Shown: positions 26,504 through 34,439 of the stretch, in pieces
Layout of the letters: every line of letters begins with the position of its first letter
Numbering within the stretch: the first letter of the stretch is position 1
Source: Belliella baltica DSM 15883
GTDB taxonomy: Bacteria > Bacteroidota > Bacteroidia > Cytophagales > Cyclobacteriaceae
Assembly (NCBI RefSeq): GCF_000265405.1
Contig: NC_018010.1
Coordinates: 992,001-1,056,000, forward strand
Direction of reading: 5' to 3'
DNA: 64,000 bases
Made by a program: the position numbers and the translations under genes
The notes under the pieces: model-generated
Told to the model about the DNA's origin: nothing
What the model saw: the letters and a program-made list of their open reading frames with translations, nothing else
The model's database searches: none

Positions 26504-26631
26504 TACAAACACCCTTTCTCCTTTTCCCCTTTTCCCTCATTCAATCCAATTAACCCCTTTAACCTCTTAATCCCTATAATCCAATCCCTCAATCCCCCAA
26601 TTAACTTATTCAACCAATAACAAAATCAACC
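26504..26631 (+). other. 128-base G-free tract downstream of IS3 element
   Basis: The plus strand has no G from 26504 to 26631, starting 3 bases after the IS right end. Text-like repeat wording (CCGTGTCCATCCGCGTCCATC) follows to about 26740. Confidence 0.85.
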
Positions 26632-26760
26632 GTGTCCATCCGCGTCCATCTTTGGCAAATAACCCCCTTTTCCGCAAAACCCGCAGAATCCGCATACTCA
26701 TTTCCAAACCTTCTGACTACCAGCCATATTTGACCATGTTTCACTTAAAACCATATCAAA

Positions 26761-27507
26761 ATGGCAAAACAAACAGGTATAATAACCCTCAGCGGTAACA
26801 TTGGAAAGTTGAACTTCTTCAAAAACCGCGATGGCTACCAGGCCAGAGAAAAAGGTGGGGTCACAAAATCCAGAATCATGACTGACCCTCGATATGCACG
26901 AACCAGAGAAAATATCGCCGAGTTCAAGACAAATGCTGTAGCAGTCAAACTGCTAAAGGATACAGTCAGACCGGCAATCATCAAAATCTCTGATCCTAGA
27001 CTGCATCAAAGAATGATCAAGAGAATGCTGGAAGTCCTCCGTACTGACCCAATCAACGTGAGAGGTGAGCGACAGGTAGCCGAAGGTGACTGGTTGATGA
27101 TGCAGGGACTGGAAATGAATATCAAAGCCAACTTGGCGACGGTACTCAAACCAGAACTCACATTCGCCAACTCAGCAGCGGATTGGTCAGTGTCTGTTCC
27201 GGAGTTTCAGCCTAGCGATTTTCTGATGATTCCTGAAGGTGCCACGCACTTCAGAGTATTCGCAGTAGGTGCATCGGTCAATTTCCAAACAGCAGAAAGG
27301 AACTACATCATGGAAGCATCGACAGAACTCCCAATCGGGGATGTGTCAGCTCCTTTGACGCTAACTATTCCTAAAGCAACCTTGGTAGACCCGCATAAAG
27401 TTTACCTGCTTGGTGTAGAATTTCTCCAGATTTCTAATGGAATAAATTATGCACTCAGCAATGGTGATTTTAATGCTGCGAAAATCATTACAGCTGAAAG
27501 AGACTAA
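26761..27507 (+). CDS. Bacteroidota-specific hypothetical protein, 248 aa
   Basis: The N-terminus MAKQTGIITLSGNIGKLNFFKNRDGYQAR belongs to a group of hypothetical proteins that I have seen repeatedly in Cytophagales; no function is known. There is no signal peptide. The first 130 residues are basic and contain a TDPRYARTRENIAEF motif; the remainder is beta-rich. It starts a four-gene plus-strand cassette ending at 28385 that lies between repeat-filled spacers and right after an IS. A structural phage-like or contractile-system role is conceivable from the beta-rich tail and the small membrane genes after it, but unproven. Confidence 0.7.
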   Translation: MAKQTGIITLSGNIGKLNFFKNRDGYQAREKGGVTKSRIMTDPRYARTRENIAEFKTNAVAVKLLKDTVRPAIIKISDPRLHQRMIKRMLEVLRTDPINVRGERQVAEGDWLMMQGLEMNIKANLATVLKPELTFANSAADWSVSVPEFQPSDFLMIPEGATHFRVFAVGASVNFQTAERNYIMEASTELPIGDVSAPLTLTIPKATLVDPHKVYLLGVEFLQISNGINYALSNGDFNAAKIITAERD

Positions 27508-27510
27508 GCC

Positions 27511-27915
27511 ATGACAGTGCAGCTCTTTAGGAAATACAGGCCTGAGATGACCGTAGGGTATTTGATGTGCGAAGGAAAAGTAATTTCCAAAACCATCGAA
27601 CAAATCAGGATGTTTCCAACTCCCTGTATCAAAGAAGGAAAGTACGAACTTCTCCTTAAGCACAATGAAAGAAGAGGTTGGTTCCTTCAGCTTCGCAATG
27701 AAGGACCTGACAAATACATCATCAGCCCATTACAAAAAGGGAAGTTTATACCGCTATTGGGAATAGCACCTGTTCTGCATTGGGATAGGAAAGCAAAGTT
27801 CTCAAGGTTGGCAACTTTCAAAGTATTGGAAGCTTTTGAAAAAGTATTTGCATCAGGTGACAGATTATGGCTTGAAATTACGGAGGGAGACCAAGATTTC
27901 TTGGAAGATGATTAG
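27511..27915 (+). CDS. Unknown 134-aa protein of the four-gene cassette
   Basis: Starts 3 bases after the preceding stop. The product (MTVQLFRKYRPEMTVGYL...) has alternating basic and aromatic residues consistent with a small beta-barrel or OB-like fold, including a PCIKEGKYELLLKHNERRGWFL stretch (given in part). It resembles small DUF5675-like lysozyme-associated proteins found beside phage-derived genes, on the basis of pattern only. Not secreted by sequence. Confidence 0.6.
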   Translation: MTVQLFRKYRPEMTVGYLMCEGKVISKTIEQIRMFPTPCIKEGKYELLLKHNERRGWFLQLRNEGPDKYIISPLQKGKFIPLLGIAPVLHWDRKAKFSRLATFKVLEAFEKVFASGDRLWLEITEGDQDFLEDD

Positions 27916-28096
27916 TTTAATAATAATAGGAGTGGGAGGGGTGGTGTCACTCCTCCTCTCTATCATCGCATATTTCCTCAAGCTTTTGGTTCAGGATATC
28001 CGGGATCTTAGAAAAGATTACGGTGACCTGAGAGAACTCTGCATTTGGCTCAAAGCCAAGCAGATCAGCTTAGAACACAAGATTTCCAAGACTTAA
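27908..28096 (+). CDS. Small membrane protein with one helix and coiled tail
   Basis: ATG at 27908 overlaps the previous gene by 8 bases and gives 62 residues: a transmembrane helix (LIIIGVGGVVSLLLSIIAYFL) followed by a charged amphipathic helix (DIRDLRKDYGDLRELC). This is the layout of small holin-accessory or haemolysin-like membrane proteins. A longer frame from 27836 exists but would lie inside the upstream gene. Confidence 0.55.
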   Translation: MISLIIIGVGGVVSLLLSIIAYFLKLLVQDIRDLRKDYGDLRELCIWLKAKQISLEHKISKT

Positions 28097-28163
28097 ACCC
28101 GCCTATCATTAAGTAGGCTCAAGTCTCATGTCTTACGTCTCAAATCTCATATCTAAATTTACC

Positions 28164-28385
28164 ATGGAAGTAAACAAATTAATCTCTGAATTGAAGACAA
28201 GGTGGAAGAAACCAACACCACCTTTATTCCAAAAACTGGGTCAACTCGGATTGATTCTAGCTGGAATTGGCGGAGCAATCTTAACAGCTCCTGTAGCTTT
28301 ACCCCTCGTTTTGACAAACGTAGCTGGTTATTTATTAACCGCGGGTACCGTTCTGGCAAGTATTAGCCAGATTACGAGTGAATAA
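28164..28385 (+). CDS. Small holin-like membrane protein
   Basis: 73 residues with a basic N-terminal segment (KTRWKKPTPP) and two short hydrophobic segments (LGLILAGIGGAILTA, VALPLVLTNVAGYLLTAGTVLA). The frame could begin at 28128, but ATG at 28164 follows a non-coding repeat-like stretch better. Size and topology resemble phage holins, supporting a phage-derived origin of the cassette. Confidence 0.55.
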   Translation: MEVNKLISELKTRWKKPTPPLFQKLGQLGLILAGIGGAILTAPVALPLVLTNVAGYLLTAGTVLASISQITSE

Positions 28386-28392
28386 TTGAATG

Positions 28393-28424
28393 AATCAGGG
28401 GAGCTTTGTTCCCCTGATTTTTTT
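28393..28424 (+). terminator. Intrinsic terminator after the four-gene cassette
   Basis: A perfect 10-bp stem (AATCAGGGGA / TCCCCTGATT) with a 7-base loop is followed directly by a T-run. It closes the cassette 26761-28385. Confidence 0.9.
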
Positions 28425-28584
28425 AAAAGATATATCACCAGATATAGGCCAATTATATTTTTGTGTTCAATTGTTTTAGAGAGATCTATTTGCCTTTTCA
28501 ACATAAATTCTCTCTCAATTTTCACTTCTCCCACTCCTTCATAATTCATAATTCGAAGTTTTACATTCGAGGTTTAGGAATTAA

Positions 28585-28778
28585 TTAGCCACAAATGAAC
28601 ACGAATGAATACAATTTTTCTTTGCGTTCCCCAGCGTTCCTTTGCGGCTAAAAATATTTGCCGCGGAGAGCGCAGTGAATCGCAGAGGTATTTTACCACT
28701 GATGAACACAGGTAAACACAGTTTTTCTTTGCGTTCCCTATCGTTCCTTTGCGGCTAAAACATTTGCGGCGGAGAGAA
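28585..28778. repeat. Tandem pair of intergenic text-like repeats
   Basis: Two copies of about 75 bases (28590-28665 and 28702-28775) share CTTTGCGTTCC(C) ... CGTTCCTTTGCGGCTAAAA ... TTTGC(C/G)GCGGAGAG, preceded in each case by a GAACACA-type stretch. No coding role; the same vocabulary recurs in other spacers of this window. The rest of 28430-28584 is AT-rich and shows nothing. Confidence 0.7.
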
Positions 28779-28795
28779 AACACCTATGGTAAAAT

Positions 28796-29158
28796 TTATA
28801 TCCACTTCAACTCTTCTACAGTCTGCTCTACTTTGACAGTACCTGTATGCTGAGTTGATTTAGGTTCGATAAGCATCACCCGAACCTCTTCATCATGCGT
28901 CCAAGGGCGGTGCTCTATACCTTTGGGGACAATCAAGATTTCTCCAGGTTTGGTTGTAATCGTCTTGCCATCTCTGAAATCCATCATCAAAGTACCACTA
29001 ATCACCACAAACATCTCATCTTCCTCCTGATGACTGTGCCACACCAAGTCACCTTTTAGCTTGGCAAGTTTGACATAGTTTTCATTCAGTTCGCCGATGA
29101 TATGCGGATGCCAGTAACCGGCTATTTTGGAATACTTTTCTTCTAAATTGATCTTCAT
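28796..29158 (-). CDS. Cupin-domain protein
   Basis: 120 residues with the two cupin motifs: HSHQEEDEMFVVISG (G(X)5HXH-type metal ligands H, H, E) near residue 41 and PGEILIVPKGIEHRPW near 72. Small single-domain cupins bind a metal and act as isomerases, dioxygenases or sugar-binding proteins; the substrate cannot be named. It is a stand-alone gene between repeat-rich spacers. Confidence 0.85.
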   Translation of the reverse strand: MKINLEEKYSKIAGYWHPHIIGELNENYVKLAKLKGDLVWHSHQEEDEMFVVISGTLMMDFRDGKTITTKPGEILIVPKGIEHRPWTHDEEVRVMLIEPKSTQHTGTVKVEQTVEELKWI

Positions 29159-29898
29159 AGCTCACAAGTTAAAAGGTCTGGTTTATTTTTCAAACAGGAA
29201 AATTTAAAAACCAGAAAGCCACTGATAAAGCCAAATAACACAGTTTTTGATTTGATTAAATCTAAAATCTACCCTCTAAAATCCACTGTGTTCACCCGTG
29301 TTCATCTGTGGTAAAATAAAAATCCCCGAACTTGCCTCCTTCTAAAGATCCACGTGCAATTCCCTAATCAAAAAACCCAGTGCACCTCCGTAATTCCTCT
29401 GTGAATCTCTGTGCAACCCAAAAAACCTACTGTCTCTAAAAAGTATTGAATTCAACCAAACCCCATAAAACTACACACCCCCAAATCTGAATTCTACAAT
29501 CTAAAGTCTAAAATTCACCATATTCATCCGTGGTAAAAAATCCACGCACTTGCTTCCCTCTGGGAGGTTTACCTCACTTTAGGGAGGATCCGCGTGAGAA
29601 TCAATATTCACAATCAACTAATCCCGATAATCCTAATCCACTGTAAAAAATATTTTTATCAATAAAGGAACGCAAGGTATTCCTCCCTCAAAGTGCTTTT
29701 ATATTCTATGTTTTGAGATTCTGCCTCTATGGTGATTTTTTCTTAAATCTTATGAATATTATGAAAAGATGACTTGAAGTTGTCTGTTAAGTAATATCAA
29801 TTGCTTCATCTGACTTATTGGTTTTTTTTTCAAACCATAGAATTATAATCAGCAGTTAACAAAAGTATCCGCTAAAAAAACTAAAACCATTAATCAAA
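29159..29898. repeat. Gene-free spacer with dispersed repeats
   Basis: No coding frame is credible. The segment 29280-29560 is built of phrases also found elsewhere in the window: GTGTTCATCTGTGG, CACCTCCGT, CTCTGTGCAACCCAAAA, then a block CCTACTGTCTCTAAAAAGTA through ATCTGAATTCTACAATCTAAA that matches 33980-34080 nearly base for base. The part 29660-29880 is AT-rich with poly-T and shows nothing further. Confidence 0.75.
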
Positions 29899-30035
29899 GA
29901 GGTCAATATGCTCCTGAATTTTGACCAAAGAGAGGGCAACATGCTCCGGAATATCAGTCGAATATTGCCATTCATTTCCTTTTCACTAAACAAAAACATT
30001 CCGATTCTGAGGGGTCAATATGCTCTGGAATATCC
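29899..30035 (+). repeat. Triple direct repeat, IS21-like end remnant
   Basis: The motif GAGGGGTCAATATGCTCCGGAATATC occurs three times with small changes: 29899 (GAGGTCAATATGCTCCTGAAT), 29932 (GAGGGCAACATGCTCCGGAATATC) and 30009 (GAGGGGTCAATATGCTCTGGAATATC). Multiple direct repeats of about 20 bases like this are typical of IS21-family ends. No transposase genes remain here, so this is probably a solo end. Confidence 0.5.
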
Positions 30036-30049
30036 ACTAAAATACATAA

Positions 30050-30130
30050 TTAGATTTCAGGATTTTTATCTGGTAAAAATAAAAATGGTAAGTCTAAATA
30101 TGTATTAACATTTTTTTTATTAATTCTACC
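30050..30130 (-). pseudogene. C-terminal fragment of the TonB-domain lipoprotein gene
   Basis: Read on the minus strand, the sequence just past the IS continues the interrupted gene in frame: after the duplicated GGTA it encodes R-INKKNVNTYLDLPFLFL and stops at 30050. This is the final strand region of a TonB C-terminal domain, and it joins exactly to the truncated product ending WIPGR at 31479. Confidence 0.85.
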
Positions 30131-30334
30131 GGTAAGTGGTTGCTTTTTTCGACAGTTTGTAAATATAGTTGATTAAATTGAAATTTGAACTGTTCAATTG
30201 AAACGGAAATGAGCTCTGCTGGGGAGCAACTCATCAGGGATAAATTGACCGACGAAAATGAAAGGGAGGCGTTCGATTGTTGGACGTCTTTCTTTTTACC
30301 CATTTTCCGAGTGCTATGCCTTCAAAAACCCACA

Positions 30335-31150
30335 TCATGCCGCGTATTCATTTGGTGTACAATAGTTCAGGGACTCGTGGGGTCTTTCTTGGTTGTAATC
30401 TTCTTTCCAGGGTTGAGTTACTTCATAGACATGATCCAATGAAAAGAATAAGTTAGCATCAAGAATGTCTTCGCGGTAAGTCCTGTTAAATCGCTCAACG
30501 ATAGCGTTCTGTTGTGGCTTCCCTTTCTGGATTTTTATCCACTCTATATCGTTTTTGTCTAGCCAGATTTGAAATAAACACGATGTAAACTCTGGTCCAT
30601 TGTCGGTTCTAATTCCTAAAGGTTTTCCGTGCTCAATAATGGTTCTTTCTAAGATTTCAATCACTTTTCTTGATGGAAGTGAGTAGTTTATGCCTATTTC
30701 TAGGCATTTTCGATTGTATTGATCGACAATATTGAGTGTTCTGAACTTTTTACCACTTGCCAGTGAATCAGACATGAAATCCATTGCCCATTCTACATTT
30801 GCAGCTAATGGTACTTCAATCGGATTTGCAGGATTATCAATGCGTCTTTTCTTCATTCGCTTATACAGTGAAAAACCTTCCTTTTCGTAAACACGTCTGA
30901 TTTTTGCTGCTCCAATACCCGGATACTTCTTTTGCACTTTTACAATTACTTTTCTTCGCCCTAATCGACTCGTACCAATCACACTTGAAATAGCCTCTTT
31001 AACCACGACATCCTTCTCAGGCATTACTTTTTTGTAATACTTATTTGTTCTTGAGCAACTAACCAACTTACACGTCTTAGCATAACTTAACTTAGGAAAA
31101 ACTTCTTGCACAAAAGTTAAGCATTGCTCCTTTTGATAAGACGTTACCAC
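30335..31150 (-). CDS. IS407-group OrfB, DDE transposase
   Basis: 271 residues with the rve core: D in WAMDFMSDSL, D in RTDNGPEFTS, E in NAIVERFNRTYREDIL, and the end YNQERPHESLNYCTPNEYA usual for this group. An N-terminal HTH_21-type region precedes it (SRLGRRKVIVKVQKKYPGIG). Overlaps OrfA by 7 bases, consistent with a -1 frameshift fusion. Intact. Confidence 0.92.
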   Translation of the reverse strand: MVTSYQKEQCLTFVQEVFPKLSYAKTCKLVSCSRTNKYYKKVMPEKDVVVKEAISSVIGTSRLGRRKVIVKVQKKYPGIGAAKIRRVYEKEGFSLYKRMKKRRIDNPANPIEVPLAANVEWAMDFMSDSLASGKKFRTLNIVDQYNRKCLEIGINYSLPSRKVIEILERTIIEHGKPLGIRTDNGPEFTSCLFQIWLDKNDIEWIKIQKGKPQQNAIVERFNRTYREDILDANLFFSLDHVYEVTQPWKEDYNQERPHESLNYCTPNEYAA

Positions 31151-31410
31151 TTTTTTGAGTTAATCTCTTTAAGCACTTGGTTGTCTAAAGATAAATCTGC
31201 AACTAACCGCTTTAAGCGTGCATTTTCAGCCTCCAGCTCTTTAACGCGCTGTAGCTCAGACAATGTCATTCCGCCATATCGGCTCTTCCAATTGTAAAAT
31301 GTTGGCTCTGAAATACCGAACTCGCGGCAGATCTCACTTACCTTTTTTCCCTCCTCTTGGGTTTTTAGCACTTTCAAGATCTGTGCTTCTGTAAACTTTG
31401 ACTTTTTCAT
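31144..31410 (-). CDS. IS407-group OrfA
   Basis: 88 residues: transposase helix-turn-helix (KFTEAQILKVLKTQEEGKKVSEICREFGIS, shown here only as its ends KFTEAQI and EFGISEPTFYNWK) followed by a leucine zipper (ELQRVKELEAENARLKRLV). It provides end recognition and dimerisation for the frameshifted OrfAB transposase. Confidence 0.9.
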   Translation of the reverse strand: MKKSKFTEAQILKVLKTQEEGKKVSEICREFGISEPTFYNWKSRYGGMTLSELQRVKELEAENARLKRLVADLSLDNQVLKEINSKKW

Positions 31411-31473
31411 ACTCTTTTTTGCTATTTATAAAGTTAAAACTCTATTTTTAACTTGTCGCAAAAAAGCAGCCCT

Positions 31474-31779
31474 TTACCTACCTGGGATCCATTTTTCAGA
31501 ATCAATTAACTTCTTTACAATCTGTTCTTCATAAAATGGGAAATTTCCTTTAATTACTCGTGGATTGCGAACATTTCCTTCAAGGTCAATTTCTAACCTA
31601 AAAACTAATTCTACTGGTTCTAGATTATCTGAAAGTATAAGTCCATTTTTAAGATATTTATAAAAAGCATCTAAGCCTTGGGGGTATTCAGGTAAAACAT
31701 CAAGTTCATTTATTGGATAAGTCGTTTTATCAATACAACTAGGAAATAATAGAATTATTATAATAATCAATCTTGACAT
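31474..31779 (-). pseudogene. TonB C-terminal-domain lipoprotein, truncated by IS
   Basis: The product begins with a lipobox-like LLFPSC (cysteine 15) and carries a TonB C-terminal domain (LVFRLEIDLEGNVRNPRVIKG ... IDSEKWIPGR). It stops two codons into the IS, at TAA 31474, while the missing last strand is encoded across the element at 30050-30130. Proteins of this type are stand-alone TonB-like domains found with Bacteroidota signalling or transport genes. It is last in a four-gene operon and overlaps the upstream gene by 13 bases. The truncation probably disables it. Confidence 0.85.
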
Positions 31780-32225
31780 AGAGAATCTAATGCATTTAAT
31801 ATTTCTATATTATTCGAATCTAATTTTAATAATTTTTGGGTTCTAAATTCATCGTTAACAAAAACAACAATGATTTTACTAGGATTAAGCCTTGTATATT
31901 CTGTCCAAAAACCTAAGCTATCAAATTTTACATTTTTAAAATCTCTAACTTTTTCATCAAACATAATTCTAGAATTCTTATTGTAACTTCCAGAAATAAT
32001 GATCTGATAATCTAAATGTTGACCATATCTTTCTATTAATGAATATGCTGTCGTGTGACATTCAAAGCAAGCCACAGAAGGGATTATAATCAACTTATGA
32101 TCACATTTTATTTCATTTAACTGTTCATAACTAATTTCAATAAGCTTATAGCCTTCTTCGTTGGAGTGGATATTACAACTGAATAAAATATTAATCAAAA
32201 GCAATTTTATAAAAAGTTTTTTCAT
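31767..32225 (-). CDS. Lipoprotein with thioredoxin-like CxxC
   Basis: 152 residues with a lipobox ILFSC (cysteine 17), then an apparent thioredoxin-type fold: LIIIPSVACFECHTTAYSLIERY with a CFEC redox motif near residue 53, and a VVFVNDEFR strand near 122. It likely faces the periplasm as a thiol-disulfide protein. It overlaps the DUF4221 gene by 35 bases and the TonB-like gene by 13. The N-terminal choice is set by the signal sequence. Confidence 0.7.
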   Translation of the reverse strand: MKKLFIKLLLINILFSCNIHSNEEGYKLIEISYEQLNEIKCDHKLIIIPSVACFECHTTAYSLIERYGQHLDYQIIISGSYNKNSRIMFDEKVRDFKNVKFDSLGFWTEYTRLNPSKIIVVFVNDEFRTQKLLKLDSNNIEILNALDSLCQD

Positions 32226-33387
32226 TTTCGCTCTTATTTGAATTTTCTCCTAAATACAATCCATTTTCTAAAACAATAATATCAAAAGGATCATAATTCC
32301 GTGTGTCAATAACATGAGTACTAATTAACCTACCAGTGATATCATGAACATTTAATGAAGCTTTTCTAGGTGTAACTTTGCTATTTTTCATAATTTTATC
32401 AACTGATTCATCATCAAATCCCCCTAAAGAAATTCTATAAATCTTCTCTCTAAATTGATCGAAAATTACTAAAGCATGCCTAGGAGTTTCTAATTGATGC
32501 CGAGTTCGATCTTCATACTCCCAATTTTGAGGATTTGGACTTTTGATATTTTCAACAAAATCTGATTTAGAAATAAACATTTTTCTTAAAACATCATTTT
32601 TTGCATCAAAAAAATAAACAGAGTCACTTGTAGGATAGCTAATTAGAAATTCATTTGGATTTCGAAAAGCAGTAATACTGGGTAAAAAATGATCTGGACC
32701 TCCTAGAAACTCATTTCCAAAACTTGTAGGATATCCTAATAAATATTCGATTTTCCCGTCACTTAAATCAACTTTAACAATTAAATTTTTATTTTTATAT
32801 GCATTTTGATACGGATCAATATCAGGAACTGTAGGTATATAAATGGAACCATCTGCTAATCTAATGTCTCTACCTTTAAGAGTGAATGGTAAACTAGAGA
32901 CTTCATCGGGCTTGTTACCTTCTGATTTTTTAAGACGATAACTGAGTTTTACTTTTCCTGACGAATCGACTAAAGATAAAAGGTAAGAATATCTATCTAC
33001 TAGAAAAATGGAATCGAAGTTGTGAAGATAAAAATCTGTTACATTTCCAACTCCATTAGGTCCTTCTACATCAAAAATCAGTTCGATATTTTTTTCTTTT
33101 TCTTCAAGCGAATTCAGAAATAACCGATTTGGGTTCATTGGGAATGGATTTTGAATAACCATATATTTACTCCCATTATTTAGATTAAAAATTTGATGAT
33201 AAAGCCAACTATTAGTAGCGTTATTGTTGAGAGAGATTGTTATAAATTCTTTGAAATCTAAATTTAAAAATTCAGAATTAGAAATTTTATGACCAGAGCA
33301 ATTTAAACCGGTAAATATAAAACTTAAGAAAACCAAGGCATTTTTGAATGCCTTGGTTAACTGTTTTTGAAATGATGAGTTGCTCAT
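32191..33387 (-). CDS. DUF4221 family lipoprotein-like protein
   Basis: 398 residues. The N-terminus has a hydrophobic segment ending at a cysteine (FIFTGLNC, residue 30), so it is likely a lipoprotein. The body repeats beta-propeller blade motifs (SIFLVDRYSYLLSLVDSSGKV, EFLISYPTSDSVYFFDAKND in part) and has the end YDPFDIIVLENGLYLG. The family is DUF4221 or a BF3164-type beta-propeller; its function is unknown. It begins in an ATGA overlap with the small secreted peptide gene. Confidence 0.75.
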   Translation of the reverse strand: MSNSSFQKQLTKAFKNALVFLSFIFTGLNCSGHKISNSEFLNLDFKEFITISLNNNATNSWLYHQIFNLNNGSKYMVIQNPFPMNPNRLFLNSLEEKEKNIELIFDVEGPNGVGNVTDFYLHNFDSIFLVDRYSYLLSLVDSSGKVKLSYRLKKSEGNKPDEVSSLPFTLKGRDIRLADGSIYIPTVPDIDPYQNAYKNKNLIVKVDLSDGKIEYLLGYPTSFGNEFLGGPDHFLPSITAFRNPNEFLISYPTSDSVYFFDAKNDVLRKMFISKSDFVENIKSPNPQNWEYEDRTRHQLETPRHALVIFDQFREKIYRISLGGFDDESVDKIMKNSKVTPRKASLNVHDITGRLISTHVIDTRNYDPFDIIVLENGLYLGENSNKSENEKTFYKIAFD

Positions 33388-33593
33388 CCTACTCCTTCTT
33401 CTAAGTCATCATTTCCAGGAGTAACAACAACAGTAGGAAGACATGTTCCACCTGAAAGAAAACAAGTGGTATAAATTAACTCACCGGAGGTATTCCTTAC
33501 ATCAAAAGCTAGTCTATATGCATAACTGTAATTTAATACACCTAGTGTTCCAAACAGCGCTACAAAAGCAATCATTTTTTTAAATCTGTTCAT
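33384..33593 (-). CDS. Small secreted peptide (NVEALA-like)
   Basis: 69 residues: signal peptide (FKKMIAFVALFGTLGVLNYSYA), then a short mature part with two cysteines (TTCFLSGGTCLP) and the tail VVVTPGNDDLEEGVG. In Bacteroides, short secreted NVEALA peptides are encoded next to propeller lipoproteins of the same type, and this gene pair has the same layout. The mature peptide of about 45 residues could be a ligand or substrate of the operon. Strand and start are supported by the ATGA overlap with the next gene. Confidence 0.65.
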   Translation of the reverse strand: MNRFKKMIAFVALFGTLGVLNYSYAYRLAFDVRNTSGELIYTTCFLSGGTCLPTVVVTPGNDDLEEGVG

Positions 33594-33624
33594 AAATTAA
33601 AATAATTAATCTTAATACACTTTA

Positions 33625-33660
33625 AAAAGGTAGTGTAGATAACCTTAAAAGTTTTCACAA
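33625..33660 (-). promoter_or_regulatory. Possible promoter of the peptide/DUF4221 operon
   Basis: On the minus strand TACCTTTT (33632-33625) resembles the -7 consensus TAnnTTTG and TTGTG (33660-33656) lies 23 bases upstream, near the -33 position. Weak match. Confidence 0.3.
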
Positions 33661-34168
33661 CTGGTTTAGAAATCTTTATATATTAAACATAAGATAAAAA
33701 AAATAATAATCCAACATATACTAAAGTTATTTTATAATTTTTCTTATTATTATTTTAACTTTTAATTTATTTTAAAGTCATTTATTTCATATTTAAAGCT
33801 TTTTATACCTAATTTAGCAAATTTAGTACTCATTATTCAAGAATTAGAAATTTCTATCGCTGTTAGTGCTAAATCAATTCAAACAAAATATGCCTTTTGC
33901 CGAAGGTGGGATGGATCCGAGTGCTTTTCCCAAATAAAAAAACTCTGTGCACCTCCGTGCATCCTCAGCGAAACTCTGTGCAACCCAAAAAACCTACTGT
34001 CCCTAAAAAGTAATGAATTCAACCAAACCCCATAAAACTACACACCCCCAAATCTGAATTCTACAATTTAAAATCTAAAATCCACCAGTGTTCATCGCGA
34101 TCGTCTCGGGACAGGTTCTGTGGCAGAATCACTTCGAGGCTCCGCGTGCAATTAAATCTATGGCAAAC
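33661..34168. repeat. Gene-free spacer: AT-rich part and repeat copy
   Basis: 33661-33900 is very AT-rich with nothing recognisable. 33945-34085 repeats the text-like block of 29380-29520: CACCTCCGTGCATCC, CTCTGTGCAACCCAAAAAACC, CTACTGTCCCTAAAAAGTAATG and ACACACCCCCAAATCTGAATTC. About nine bases in ten match the other copy by eye. Confidence 0.75.
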
Positions 34169-34439
34169 CTATCTAAGCCTGATATACCCATTTTCATGAA
34201 GCTCTTCAGCAGTTTGGATTGGAAAACTTCTGCCATTGTTGATCATGTACACTTGATCAGAGACCTCCATGATATGCTGGTAAAGATGATCAGATATCAA
34301 TATCCCTTTATTTTCCACATCCATTTCTTCCTAGAAGACCCGTCACACTACCTGATTCACATTTCAAATAGATGTTCTGCAACACACGATTCTGCCCAAA
34401 ACTCAGCATGACACCGTCCACTTCTAAAGTATGCTTCAT
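34169..34439 (-). pseudogene. ABC transporter ATPase with large internal deletion
   Basis: Read from ATG 34439 the frame gives LEVDGVMLSFGQNRVLQNIYL and a Walker A GLLGRNGCGK, then stops at once. In another frame the sequence resumes as GILISDHLYQHIMEVSDQ (the H-loop histidine of such ATPases), ending at 34169 with GYIRLR. The centre, including the signature and Walker B, is missing. A full gene would be about 230 codons. It is coupled by an ATGA overlap to the membrane gene upstream. Confidence 0.85.

Larger units (their letters stand above)
30131..31478 (-). mobile_element. IS3-family (IS407-like) insertion, complete with target duplication
   Basis: 1348 bp. Inverted ends match as GGTAAGTGGTTGCTTTTTT (30131) and GGTAAAGGGCTGCTTTTTT (reverse complement of the right end at 31478). 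A 4-bp target duplication TACC lies at 30127-30130 and 31479-31482. Two overlapping genes encode OrfA and OrfB. It sits inside a TonB-domain lipoprotein gene. Confidence 0.92.

Noticed and set aside
34088..34411. A plus-strand frame of 107 codons
   Set aside because: It lies on the opposite strand to the broken ABC ATPase gene, which explains the sequence better.
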